Shown here: one piece after another, positions 55,453-64,000 of the stretch | Layout of the letters: each line of letters starts with the position of its first letter | Position numbering within the stretch: position 1 is the stretch's first letter | Assembly (NCBI RefSeq): GCF_003063625.1 | Contig: NZ_CP026604.1 | Span: 2,830,065-2,894,064 of the forward strand | DNA: 64,000 bases | Origin: Saccharobesus litoralis | GTDB taxonomy: Bacteria > Pseudomonadota > Gammaproteobacteria > Enterobacterales > Alteromonadaceae | Direction of reading: 5' to 3' | Position numbers and translations under genes: made by a program | Notes under the pieces: generated by a model | Seen by the model: the letters and a program-made list of their open reading frames with translations, nothing else | Databases searched by the model: none | What the model was told of the DNA's origin: nothing

Positions 55453-56247
55453 ATGTTACCTGTTTTTGATATTGGGGTTAATTTAACCAGTTCGCAGTTT
55501 GCCAAAGATTGCCCAGAGGTAATCGACTCTGCTTTACAAGCAGGGGTAGCAGGCATGATGGTCACAGGGACGACATTGGCTGAGTCACAAGCAGCGAGCC
55601 AAATAGCCCAGCAATACCCAAATCAATTATTTTGTACCGCCGGAGTTCATCCTCATTATGCTTGTGAGTTTCAACCTGAGGACCTTGATAAACTGCGGGC
55701 TTTGCATGCTTTACCGCATGTATTGGCTGTGGGTGAGTGTGGTCTCGATTTTAATCGGGATTTTTCACCACGAGACGTGCAACAAGCGGTATTCGAACAG
55801 CAAATTCAGTTGGCAATTGCATTAGGTAAACCCATATTTATGCATCAGCGCGATGCGCATGATTGCTTTATGGAAGTTATTCAGCCATATAGTCAGCAAT
55901 TGAAAAGTGCCGTTGTGCATTGCTTTACCGGTACTCAGCAGGAAATGCAGGATTATTTAGATTTAGGTTTTTATATCGGTTTTACCGGCTGGATATGCGA
56001 TGAGCGCCGAGGTGTTGAGGTAAAAGCTTTAACCGCACAAGTGCCTGATAATCGTTTATTAATAGAAACAGACGCTCCCTATTTACTGCCGCGTGATTTA
56101 AAGCCCAAGCCTAAGAGTCGTCGTAATGAACCTAAATTTTTACCCCATATATTAACGACAATTGCAGACGTTAGAGGCGAAGCACCGGAAGCATTAGCTG
56201 AGCAAATATGGCACAATAGCCAAAAATTTTTACAAATAACCCTTTAA
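55453..56247 (+). CDS. tatD: TatD family metal-dependent 3'-5' DNase/RNase
   Basis: A 264-residue TIM-barrel hydrolase closely matching E. coli TatD: FDIGVNLTSSQFAKDCPEVI, TAGVHPHYA, VGECGLDFNRDFSPRDVQQA, GKPIFMHQRDAHDCF, VVHCFTGTQQEMQDYL, GFTGWICDERRG and LLIETDAPYLLPRDLKPKPK with SRRNEP. The metal-binding His/Glu/Asp set is intact. TatD acts in DNA repair and RNA end trimming and is not needed for Tat export despite its operon position. It follows tatC with the 27-bp repeats between them. Confidence 0.95.
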   Translation: MLPVFDIGVNLTSSQFAKDCPEVIDSALQAGVAGMMVTGTTLAESQAASQIAQQYPNQLFCTAGVHPHYACEFQPEDLDKLRALHALPHVLAVGECGLDFNRDFSPRDVQQAVFEQQIQLAIALGKPIFMHQRDAHDCFMEVIQPYSQQLKSAVVHCFTGTQQEMQDYLDLGFYIGFTGWICDERRGVEVKALTAQVPDNRLLIETDAPYLLPRDLKPKPKSRRNEPKFLPHILTTIADVRGEAPEALAEQIWHNSQKFLQITL

Positions 56248-56259
56248 TCAGTTAGCTCG

Positions 56260-57705
56260 GTGTATTTCTTGAACGCTATTAATAAAAGAAAGAAGTACGT
56301 AAATCTCAGCAGTTTAAGATTTATTTATTTTATTATTCTCAGTTTGATTGGCTCTTTACCGAGTGTCGCGGCTAGCGAAACGGTTGTGGCTTACAACCAT
56401 ACCGTACTGGGTTTTATGTTAGCAGCAGGCTTTGCCAGTCTACTTTTATGGTTTATCACCAAAGGCATTCGTTGCCTATTTTATGGTTTGTATATTGTAC
56501 TGGCGATATTTTGGTTAAATAGTTTACAGCCCAATTATAATATAGCGATAAATCAAATAGGCCTTCATTGGTCTGCACCCATACTTACAGCGTTAATTTT
56601 ACTTAGTCAGTTATTTACCCCAACATTTTTCCGCCAATCAAATGCATTTTTGCAGCTTATCGATAAGGTTTTACTGTATTTACCGGCAAGTTGGTTACTC
56701 ATTGTTTGGTTTTTACCCAGTGAATGGGGCATGATGGGCACGTTAACTTTAGCTTTGCTTAATATTGTGCACTTATTGAGTTTAGGTATTTTGACTCGTC
56801 GTTATCAAACTGTGGGGGTTGATGCGTACCTAGCCGCTTGGGGGTTACCTTTAACTACCCTGTTGTACTTTTTCGTTAGTTATCTGCATTTAGCGCCTTT
56901 CGTTTTGTCGGTTAATTTGGCGGCATTCTGTTTATTGGGACAGACGGTGTTTTTGGCAATCGCTTCAGCCTCGGTTTATGGACAAGAAAGAAATGAAAAA
57001 TTAGCGGCTCAAGAAAATGCTTTGCAACAGGCTAAACAAGCCAGTGAAGCGCAACAGCAGTTGATCCAGCTACAGCAAGAACAACAAGAAGAGCTAGAAG
57101 CTATGGTTCGTGAGCGCACGTTTGAATTAGAAGTCACGTTGCGCGAACTACAAGATAAGAATCAAGAGTTAGAAGAAAAAAACACCTTAGATCCACTCAC
57201 TGGCATTCGTAATCGGCGCTTTTTTGATAAAAAATTGTTAGCTGAATATCGCCGTTCCCGTCGTGAATTATCTGAACTGACGGTGATGATGTTGGATATT
57301 GATCACTTCAAATCTGTCAATGATAATTATGGTCATCAAGCTGGGGATGATGTGATTCGATGTGTTGCGAAAATAGCGGAACAAGCTGCAAAAAGGCCAT
57401 CTGATAGCGTATGTCGTTATGGCGGTGAAGAGTTTTCGTTGATCTTGCCCGCGACCGAACCACAAGGTGCAATGCAGATAGCCGAAGCCATTCGCCGCGC
57501 TATTGCAGAACATCCTATTCATACGTCGGCAGGACCATTGTCAATCACAGCTAGTTTAGGCATTGCAACTCGCGTAGCGTCAGTGCAATTTACAGAAAAA
57601 GATTTATTGCAATTGGCTGATGACGCTTTGTATCAAGCTAAGCAAAATGGCCGAAATCGTGTAGAAGTTGCGCAAGACGACAATAATACGCTTAAACACA
57701 CTTAA
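56260..57705 (+). CDS. Membrane diguanylate cyclase (GGDEF family)
   Basis: A 481-residue protein. An N-terminal hydrophobic region with about seven to eight transmembrane segments (residues ~20-240) resembles a 7TMR-DISM-type sensor. A coiled coil of about 60 residues (QQAKQASEAQQQLIQLQQEQ region) leads into the GGDEF domain: DPLTGIRNRRFFDKKL, VMMLDIDHFKSVNDNYGHQA, the active site RYGGEEFSLIL, and ADDALYQAKQNGRNRV. The GGEEF signature predicts active c-di-GMP synthesis. An RxxD inhibitory site is not clear. GTG 56260 and TTG 56269 are both possible starts. hemB follows closely. Confidence 0.87.
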   Translation: MYFLNAINKRKKYVNLSSLRFIYFIILSLIGSLPSVAASETVVAYNHTVLGFMLAAGFASLLLWFITKGIRCLFYGLYIVLAIFWLNSLQPNYNIAINQIGLHWSAPILTALILLSQLFTPTFFRQSNAFLQLIDKVLLYLPASWLLIVWFLPSEWGMMGTLTLALLNIVHLLSLGILTRRYQTVGVDAYLAAWGLPLTTLLYFFVSYLHLAPFVLSVNLAAFCLLGQTVFLAIASASVYGQERNEKLAAQENALQQAKQASEAQQQLIQLQQEQQEELEAMVRERTFELEVTLRELQDKNQELEEKNTLDPLTGIRNRRFFDKKLLAEYRRSRRELSELTVMMLDIDHFKSVNDNYGHQAGDDVIRCVAKIAEQAAKRPSDSVCRYGGEEFSLILPATEPQGAMQIAEAIRRAIAEHPIHTSAGPLSITASLGIATRVASVQFTEKDLLQLADDALYQAKQNGRNRVEVAQDDNNTLKHT

Positions 57706-58734
<1,029 letters not shown>

Positions 58735-58756
58735 TTGTCGCAATTAAGTGTTGGAT

Positions 58757-58784
58757 AAAGTGCCCATTTTACAATGGGTACTTT
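58757..58784. terminator. Hairpin between convergent hemB and GNAT-hotdog genes
   Basis: AAAGTGCCCATT, loop TTAC, AATGGGTACTTT: a 12-bp stem with one G-T pair. It has no long T run on either side, so it may be a weak bidirectional terminator or a 3' end stabiliser. It touches the stop codon of the minus-strand gene. Confidence 0.5.
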
Positions 58785-59736
58785 AGGCTTGTTGCTTTCT
58801 TTCGGCCGCTTTGGGCTCAGCTTTATCTTTTTTACTCGGTGGTAGCACTACAAATACACCGAAAAATTCAGCTACGGGTTTGTCTTCATCGAGAATATTC
58901 ACTTTCAGTTTAACCCTAACTTTTCTGCCACGCTCTAGTGCCTTTAAATTACCTTCTACTGAACTGACATGACATAAGGCTCGCGGAACATGGGTCAGTG
59001 GTTTGTGATAATGAATATTACCATCGCCCAGCACAATCTCGCCTTTTAGCCCTTTTTCTTTGAGCATTAAGAAAATCAGTCCCCAACCGCTCAGGGTTGC
59101 CAAAGAGTAAATTGAGCCAGCAAACATAGTGCCGTGCAAATTTAAGTTAGCGTTTAATGCCGCACGCGTTTCGAGTACGTAGCCTGTAAATTGGTGAACT
59201 TTGATACCCATTAAATGGGCGACAGGGATCTCAGTATCCCAAGTATCTTGCAATTCTTGACACCAGTTGGGGTGGCGCAAGAAACGCGGTTTATCTGGAA
59301 TGTCTTTAATCATTTGGCAGCGCTCAACCCCGCCAACTTCTTTTGGCGCTTCGCCAGCAATTTTATAGCCACACTTTTCGTAAAAACCAATAGAATCGGC
59401 GCGAGCAAATAGGGTTACGCGCTTAACACTCATTTTTTTTGCGGCTTCTTCTAAGGTTGTCATGAGTAAAGAGCCAAGCCCATTGCCTCTTTGTGTTGGC
59501 TCGACAGCAGTATGACGAATTTGAACCTCATCACTAGAGTTTAGGTGTAAACGAGCAACCGCTAATACAACGCCGTTACTGTCAATGATCATTCTATGTT
59601 CGGCTAAACTATCATATTCGTCTTTTTCTGAACCGGGTGGCATACCTAAAGGTTGGCGCAACATACGGTATCTAAAGGCAAAATAATCGTTAAGTTCCAG
59701 TTCCGTTTGTGGTGTTATTATTCGATACATGGGCAA
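58783..59736 (-). CDS. Fused GNAT acetyltransferase / hotdog thioesterase-like protein
   Basis: A 317-residue two-domain protein. Residues 1-145 are a GNAT domain: FAFRYRMLRQPLGMPPGSEK, VLAVARLHLNSS, the acetyl-CoA loop EPTQRGNGLGSLLMTTLEEA and FYEKCGYKIAGE. Residues ~165-317 are a YiiD-type hotdog domain: HLMGIKVHQFTGYVLETRAA, NLHGTMFAGSIYSLATLSGW and GDGNIHYHKPL. E. coli YiiD/FabY has the same fusion, and such proteins have been linked to initiation of fatty acid synthesis. The reaction here is not provable from sequence. Convergent with hemB, divergent from the 59766 gene with only 29 bp between starts. Confidence 0.86.
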   Translation of the reverse strand: MPMYRIITPQTELELNDYFAFRYRMLRQPLGMPPGSEKDEYDSLAEHRMIIDSNGVVLAVARLHLNSSDEVQIRHTAVEPTQRGNGLGSLLMTTLEEAAKKMSVKRVTLFARADSIGFYEKCGYKIAGEAPKEVGGVERCQMIKDIPDKPRFLRHPNWCQELQDTWDTEIPVAHLMGIKVHQFTGYVLETRAALNANLNLHGTMFAGSIYSLATLSGWGLIFLMLKEKGLKGEIVLGDGNIHYHKPLTHVPRALCHVSSVEGNLKALERGRKVRVKLKVNILDEDKPVAEFFGVFVVLPPSKKDKAEPKAAERKQQA

Positions 59737-59765
59737 TTTAATGCTTTAATTGCTTTATATAGTTC

Positions 59766-60455
59766 TTGAGAGTAAACGCTTTAATTGTGCTTGTCGACCT
59801 GAAAAATAGTTTAGCAGACGGTCATTTATTGGCATTACAAGTTGAAAATGACATTCGCTGGCAGGTAATGGAAAATAATACTTATCGCTGGTTAACGCTA
59901 AACCATACAGTACAAACAGTGATGGATAAGCAGGATACGACTTCTTTATTGTTTCCGCATCAGCAGCCTTTAGTCAGTCATTTACCTGCTTTACCGCCTA
60001 ATCCAAAGGTGTTAGAGATAGGTTTAGGTGGTGGCAGCCAATTTCGCTTTTTAAAACAATTATACCCAGCAGCAAAGTATAAGGTGGTAGAACCTAGCCA
60101 GATCGTGATAGAGCTGTTTCAGCAATATTTTAATCCCAGTAACTTAGCTTTACATTGTGCGTTAGAAATGGGACAGAACTATTTGAGCCACACTCAGCAA
60201 ACGTATGATCTTATTTTGAGCGATATCTACAGCCATCAATCTTCCAGTATGAACCTATTAACTCAGGATTATTGCCAACTTTTAATAGAAAAATTGGCTA
60301 TAAAAGGGGTTGTTTTTATAAATTTAATGCCTGAAACAAAATTTGAAATAGCCTTACTAATGGCTAATTTTTCAGCAAAATGCATGAAATTGTTATATTC
60401 TGACAAAATAAGTGGTTATAGAAATCACGTAATGTTATATCAAAAGATCAGTTAG
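59766..60455 (+). CDS. Spermidine-synthase-like SAM-binding protein
   Basis: About 229 residues. The SAM/dcSAM-binding motif PKVLEIGLGGGSQFRFLKQL with the acidic end of strand 2 (YKVVEPSQIVIELF) and LILSDIYSHQ are typical of the spermidine synthase/methyltransferase fold; the gatekeeper pattern of true aminopropyltransferases is incomplete, so a methyltransferase or an inactive paralogue is possible. The start is uncertain: TTG 59766 is the first codon after an in-frame stop, GTG 59787 is an alternative, and neither has a good ribosome site. It is followed by a small unknown gene and a cold-shock gene. Confidence 0.68.
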   Translation: MRVNALIVLVDLKNSLADGHLLALQVENDIRWQVMENNTYRWLTLNHTVQTVMDKQDTTSLLFPHQQPLVSHLPALPPNPKVLEIGLGGGSQFRFLKQLYPAAKYKVVEPSQIVIELFQQYFNPSNLALHCALEMGQNYLSHTQQTYDLILSDIYSHQSSSMNLLTQDYCQLLIEKLAIKGVVFINLMPETKFEIALLMANFSAKCMKLLYSDKISGYRNHVMLYQKIS

Positions 60456-60459
60456 CTAT

Positions 60460-60711
60460 TTGGCCATCTGCTTGAACAAAAAGTTTCATATTTTAGCCAG
60501 TGTACACAAGCAAATACTGGTTTATACTGAATTTGCTGGTAAAGATTACAGCCGCTTAAGTTTTAGCAGTTTCGATGACAATTCTGGATATCGCATCTTG
60601 TTCAACCCTAAGTTATATAGTCAAATCGAGAAGACTATACCTGCATCTTTCAGCACCTCATCGATCTGGCTGGTCAGCCATCGATATGATAAACACATAA
60701 ATTGGAGTTAA
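60460..60711 (+). CDS. Small hypothetical protein upstream of the cold-shock gene
   Basis: An 83-codon frame starting at TTG 60460 (or TTG 60472). Residues include HILASVHKQILVYTEFAGKD, YSRLSFSSFDDNSGYRILFN and SIWLVSHRYDKHINWS, a balanced composition not unlike a real globular protein. It fits exactly between the methyltransferase-like gene (4 bp gap) and the cold-shock gene (3 bp gap). There is no clear ribosome site and no family I recognise, so it may be non-coding. Confidence 0.38.
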   Translation: MAICLNKKFHILASVHKQILVYTEFAGKDYSRLSFSSFDDNSGYRILFNPKLYSQIEKTIPASFSTSSIWLVSHRYDKHINWS

Positions 60712-60714
60712 AAT

Positions 60715-60921
60715 ATGGCTACAACTACTGGCCGCGTTAAATGGTTTAATGAAAAGAAAGGCTTTGGCTTTTTAGAGCGTGAAGATGGCAATGACGTATT
60801 TGTTCACTTCCGCGCTATTATTGGCGAAGGTTTTAAAACATTAGCCGAAGGACAAGCGGTAGAGTTTGAAGTTGAACAGGGACAGAAAGGCCCTCAAGCA
60901 GCTAACGTTAAGCCTTTATAA
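60715..60921 (+). CDS. Cold-shock domain protein (CspA family)
   Basis: A 68-residue single OB-fold protein. RNP1 is KGFGFL and RNP2 DVFVHF, in the context [20 protein letters not shown]; the end [10 protein letters not shown] is usual. It binds single-stranded RNA/DNA and may act as an RNA chaperone. TTGGAGTTAAAAT precedes the ATG. There is no long CspA-type 5' leader; the closest upstream frame ends 3 bp before, so it is probably cotranscribed with its neighbours or driven from within the 60460 frame. Confidence 0.93.
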   Translation: MATTTGRVKWFNEKKGFGFLEREDGNDVFVHFRAIIGEGFKTLAEGQAVEFEVEQGQKGPQAANVKPL

Positions 60922-60958
60922 GGGTTAAAAACGCTAACGATAAAATACTAAGATTTCT

Positions 60959-61002
60959 GGTTGCTTGGCTCAAATATCAACCAGTTGTTGTTCCAAGCAA
61001 CC
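60959..61002 (+). terminator. Hairpin downstream of the cold-shock gene
   Basis: GGTTGCTTGG (60959-60968) pairs perfectly with CCAAGCAACC (60993-61002). The 24-nt loop contains a nested CAAC-CA-GTTG hairpin. A short T-rich stretch (TTGATCTTTTCTTG) follows. It is likely the 3' end of the csp transcript; a cruciform or binding site is possible. Confidence 0.6.
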
Positions 61003-61093
61003 TTGATCTTTTCTTGTACTTTATAGTTTGTAAAGCGCCTATGCTTATTTAAAATTTAATTTCACCTAATGGTTTACAAGCCAGAGGTTTCCA

Positions 61094-64000
61094 TTAAAGC
61101 CATTCTGCAAATACACTTTGCCATACCTCAGTCACACTTGCCGCTAACTGTCTAAATTCACTTGCATCAGTAATGACTGCCTGTTGGGCTAATGCTAGCT
61201 TATGTCCGCGATTACGCAGGGTCAGGTAGCTGTCGGTTAAGGTATTAACTTGCTCACCTATTAATATCCCCTTATTTAATATTGTTTGTAATATTCTAAC
61301 GTTGTCCGACCACTCGGTTAAATCCGGCTCTTGATGACTGTTATTCAGTACTAAGAACTGAGTGATAAATTCAATATCGGCAATTCCGCCTTGCGCTTGC
61401 TTAAGATCAAACTCACCCTCTTTGGCTTTAACAAGGTGGTCACGCATTTTTTGCCGCATGGCTATGACATCTTGCGCCAGTTTTTGGCTGTCCCGCTGAG
61501 TGGCTAAAATGGTGTGACGAACCTGTTTGGCTTGTTGCATTAGTTCAGGATCGCCGGCGATAGGGCGACATCTCACTAATGCCTGATGTTCCCAGGTCCA
61601 AGCATCTTTTTCTTGATATTCAGCAAAGCCTTGTAAGCTGGTAACAAGTAAGCCAGAGTCGCCAGAAGGGCGTAAACGCATGTCTACTTCATACAAAATA
61701 CCCGAGTGCATGCGTGCTGATAGAATATGAATAATTTTTTGCGCGTAGCGTGTGTAAAACTGAATATTAGTGACGACACGTTTGCCATTACTATCGCCTG
61801 TCGTCTCTTGATAACCATCTTGGTTATGGACAAAAACCATATCCAGATCACTGCCATAGCCAAACTCCCAGCCACCGAGTTTGCCATAGCCTAAAATAGC
61901 AAAGCCTTTGTTATCAGTCCCTTCAAGTGCGCTCGGGCATCCATGTTTGTTGACGAGAGGTTGCCAAGCCAAATTCATGACTTGCTCTAAAATAACTTCA
62001 GCTAACCAAGTGAGTTGGTCGCTTACTTTCATAACCGGTAAAATACCGGTGACATCGGCCGCTGCAACACGCAATTGTTGAATATTTTTAAATTGACGTA
62101 AGGTCTCCATTTGCTGCTCTAAGTCATCTTCATCAACTCTTAGCAGTTTTTGTCTAAGCTCGTCGGCATATTCTTGTTTATTGCAAATATGATAAAGCTG
62201 GGTTGGGTCGATAAGCTCATCAAGTAAGATGGGGTGTTTACATAGTTGCTCAAATATCCATGGGCTGGCGGAAAGCAACTTAATTAGTTGGTCGGTTGCA
62301 CAGGTATTTTCTAACAATAGTTCTAAATATGCTGTCCGCGTAGCAATAGCGGCAATAAAGTCGCTAACACGTTGTAAGACCATTAAAGGTTTAGGACTAT
62401 TGAGAATAGTTTCAATCAAGTGTGGCATTAATTTGTCCAGCACTTCGCGGCCACGTGGGCCGACTCTTCTTTTTATCAGTTCTTGCTTGGTTTGATTGAT
62501 CTGTTTGTATAGTAATTCGGGATCAATATAGGGATGATCTGAGCTTAAATGCGCAGTTAAAGTTTCTTCATCTAAGCCGTCTAACCAATAATCAAATTTG
62601 ACAGCTTGTTGCTGTTCATCATGCGGATCAGCAATAACCGATTGGAAAACGTGATTAACTTGTTGTTGGCAGCGCTCAAGCGCGGTTAAAAATTCAGAGT
62701 AACTCGCAAAGCCGACGAGGTTAGCTACTCTATTCTGGTTCTCAATGTCATGCGGTAAAGTTTGGGTTTGCGCGTCGCTCAATTCTTGTAACACATGCTC
62801 AGTTTTTCGTAAGAAGTGATAGCAACTTAACAAATTATCGACTTGCTCTTGCGGTAAATCACAATGTTTAGGAATTTCTAATAGGGCGCTGCGGGTACTT
62901 TGCAAACGCAATTCAGGGATTTGGCCGCCGCGGATCAATTGAAAGGTTTGCGCAATAAATTCGACTTCACGAATGCCACCAGCACCGAGTTTTATATTGT
63001 CTTTTAAGCCTTTACGTTTGACTTCTTGATTGATTAACGCCTTCATTTTTCTTAATGATTCAATGGCTGAAAAGTCGATGTATTTGCGATAAACAAACGG
63101 GCGAAAGAGATCATACAATGCTTGATACTCAGGAAAAGCGTGCCATTGTTTAGGTGCGATAATACGGGCTTTTAGCATGGCGTAGCGTTCCCAGTCTCGA
63201 CCTTGAGATTGGTAATAGTCTTCCAACATAGCGTAGCTCATGACTAAAGGGCCAGATTCACCATTAGGGCGCAATCGCATATCAACTCGATAAACAAAGC
63301 CATCCATGGTTGATTGACTTAAAGCCGAAATGAGCTTTTGTCCGAGGCGAGTAAAGAATGTGTGATTGTCTAATACTTTGCGACCCCCTTCGGTCTCGCC
63401 ATCTTCTGGGTAACAAAAAATCAGGTCAATATCAGACGAAAAATTAAGCTCTTGTCCGCCAAGTTTGCCCATGCCTAATACATACATAGGCTGAGTTTTA
63501 CCGTGTTTGTCGGTTGGTGTTCCCCATTGTTGGCTGTAAAATTGATACAACCAGCCAAGCGCTTGGCTAATCAGTAACTCGGCCAAACCTGAAATCTGTT
63601 GAAAAGATTCATTTAAATCCGCTGCACCACACAGATCACGCCAAGCTATCATTAACATTTGCTGACGTCTGACTTGACGGATAAGCTGTTTTAAACCATC
63701 TTCACTGGTGATTTTGCTTAGTTTGTCTGTTAACTCTTGGGTTACACTCGGTATTCTGTCGTCAATATTGGCAGGCTGATCTAATAGTTGCTTGAGTGTA
63801 TCGGGTTCTTTTTGGCAAGATTCAGCAATAAAGCGACTATTAGCAAATTGCCATTTGATCATGGTTTGTTGAGCTGTGGGTAATTGTTCAAATGACGGGT
63901 GGTGTTTTATCAGGTTTTGCCAATGCAACTCACCCTGTTGTTGCGCTTGAGTCGATAATTTACACCAGTCGGTCGTTTTTGGTTTAATATGCGCTGAATA
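61094..64000 (-). CDS. glnE: Glutamine synthetase adenylyltransferase/deadenylase (partial at N-terminus)
   Basis: The frame is open to the window edge with no stop, so the gene continues outside; the first possible internal start is TTG 63928. Two homologous nucleotidyltransferase domains are visible: the AR domain with LGMGKLGGQELNFSSDIDLI and RVDMRLRPNGESGPLV, and the AT domain with AILGYGKLGGWEFGYGSDLD and EVDMRLRPSGDSGLLV. Linkers show KLGAGGIREVEFIAQTFQLI and QGGIADIEFITQFLVLNN. GlnE adds or removes AMP on glutamine synthetase under control of PII/GlnB. Compared with E. coli GlnE, the N-terminus extends a few residues beyond TTG 63928. It is functionally related to glnK at 40.5 kb but not linked. 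Confidence 0.95.
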   Translation of the reverse strand, partial: YSAHIKPKTTDWCKLSTQAQQQGELHWQNLIKHHPSFEQLPTAQQTMIKWQFANSRFIAESCQKEPDTLKQLLDQPANIDDRIPSVTQELTDKLSKITSEDGLKQLIRQVRRQQMLMIAWRDLCGAADLNESFQQISGLAELLISQALGWLYQFYSQQWGTPTDKHGKTQPMYVLGMGKLGGQELNFSSDIDLIFCYPEDGETEGGRKVLDNHTFFTRLGQKLISALSQSTMDGFVYRVDMRLRPNGESGPLVMSYAMLEDYYQSQGRDWERYAMLKARIIAPKQWHAFPEYQALYDLFRPFVYRKYIDFSAIESLRKMKALINQEVKRKGLKDNIKLGAGGIREVEFIAQTFQLIRGGQIPELRLQSTRSALLEIPKHCDLPQEQVDNLLSCYHFLRKTEHVLQELSDAQTQTLPHDIENQNRVANLVGFASYSEFLTALERCQQQVNHVFQSVIADPHDEQQQAVKFDYWLDGLDEETLTAHLSSDHPYIDPELLYKQINQTKQELIKRRVGPRGREVLDKLMPHLIETILNSPKPLMVLQRVSDFIAAIATRTAYLELLLENTCATDQLIKLLSASPWIFEQLCKHPILLDELIDPTQLYHICNKQEYADELRQKLLRVDEDDLEQQMETLRQFKNIQQLRVAAADVTGILPVMKVSDQLTWLAEVILEQVMNLAWQPLVNKHGCPSALEGTDNKGFAILGYGKLGGWEFGYGSDLDMVFVHNQDGYQETTGDSNGKRVVTNIQFYTRYAQKIIHILSARMHSGILYEVDMRLRPSGDSGLLVTSLQGFAEYQEKDAWTWEHQALVRCRPIAGDPELMQQAKQVRHTILATQRDSQKLAQDVIAMRQKMRDHLVKAKEGEFDLKQAQGGIADIEFITQFLVLNNSHQEPDLTEWSDNVRILQTILNKGILIGEQVNTLTDSYLTLRNRGHKLALAQQAVITDASEFRQLAASVTEVWQSVFAEWL

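Overview
The window looks like chromosomal DNA of a marine gammaproteobacterium of the Alteromonadales (Catenovulum/Alteromonas-like). This is inferred from gene content and protein flavour: mutY-yggX, BarA, tatABCD, hemB, glnE, glnK-amtB, many c-di-GMP and hybrid-kinase proteins. No taxon was verified by a search. Genes are on both strands, moderately AT-rich, and separated by unusually repeat-rich intergenic islands.

Layout. 1-5.1 kb: 3' end of mutY, yggX, a BarA-type hybrid kinase and a REC-EAL response regulator. 5.5-6.1 kb: a stable-RNA promoter, an unidentified structured RNA candidate whose first 19 nt match tRNA-Phe, then tRNA-Phe, tRNA-Thr, tRNA-Leu and a second identical tRNA-Phe. 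6.7-11.3 kb: a SWIM/SNF2 helicase, an Uma2-family protein and a nucleotidyltransferase remnant, embedded in repeats. 11.85-27.2 kb: a 13-gene plus-strand exopolysaccharide operon (wza, wzb, wzc, three unrecognised proteins, an asparagine-synthase-like protein, a flippase, five glycosyltransferases, a polymerase/ligase) ending at a terminator. 27.2-36.7 kb: mostly minus-strand precursor genes (wecA, ugd, phosphomannomutase, manC, galU), with one beta-CASP nuclease on the plus strand. 37-42.2 kb: a solute-binding-like protein, a DEAD-box helicase, and glnK-amtB behind NtrC-like sites and a sigma-54-type promoter. 42.3-48.8 kb: a TonB receptor, a 13-copy tandem repeat, a YfiR-like protein and a hybrid kinase. 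48.9-64 kb: Dyp peroxidase, YihY, proline iminopeptidase, dtd, an outer-membrane-like protein, tatABC, tatD, a diguanylate cyclase, hemB, a GNAT-hotdog fusion, a methyltransferase-like protein, a cold-shock protein and glnE (running off the edge).

How the genes work together. WecA would prime a lipid-linked repeat unit, the glycosyltransferases would extend it from UDP-GlcA, GDP-mannose and UDP-glucose made by Ugd, ManB/ManC and GalU, and Wzx/Wzy/Wza/Wzb/Wzc would flip, polymerise and export it. BarA, the EAL protein, the diguanylate cyclase and the TonB-YfiR-kinase set are plausible controllers of surface polysaccharide, but nothing here proves a link.

The most unusual signal is in the gene-free DNA. 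A large set of short hairpin elements shares a TGTRGG lead and a TTTAT/TTTA loop but carries many different, internally complementary stems. They occur singly, in composite repeats, as 99-251 bp tandem duplications and as a 13 x 43-44 bp array with compensatory stem changes. In several places an element supplies the stop codon of the neighbouring gene. A separate MITE-like element has matching terminal inverted repeats in two copies, one of them with a perfect 8-bp target duplication.
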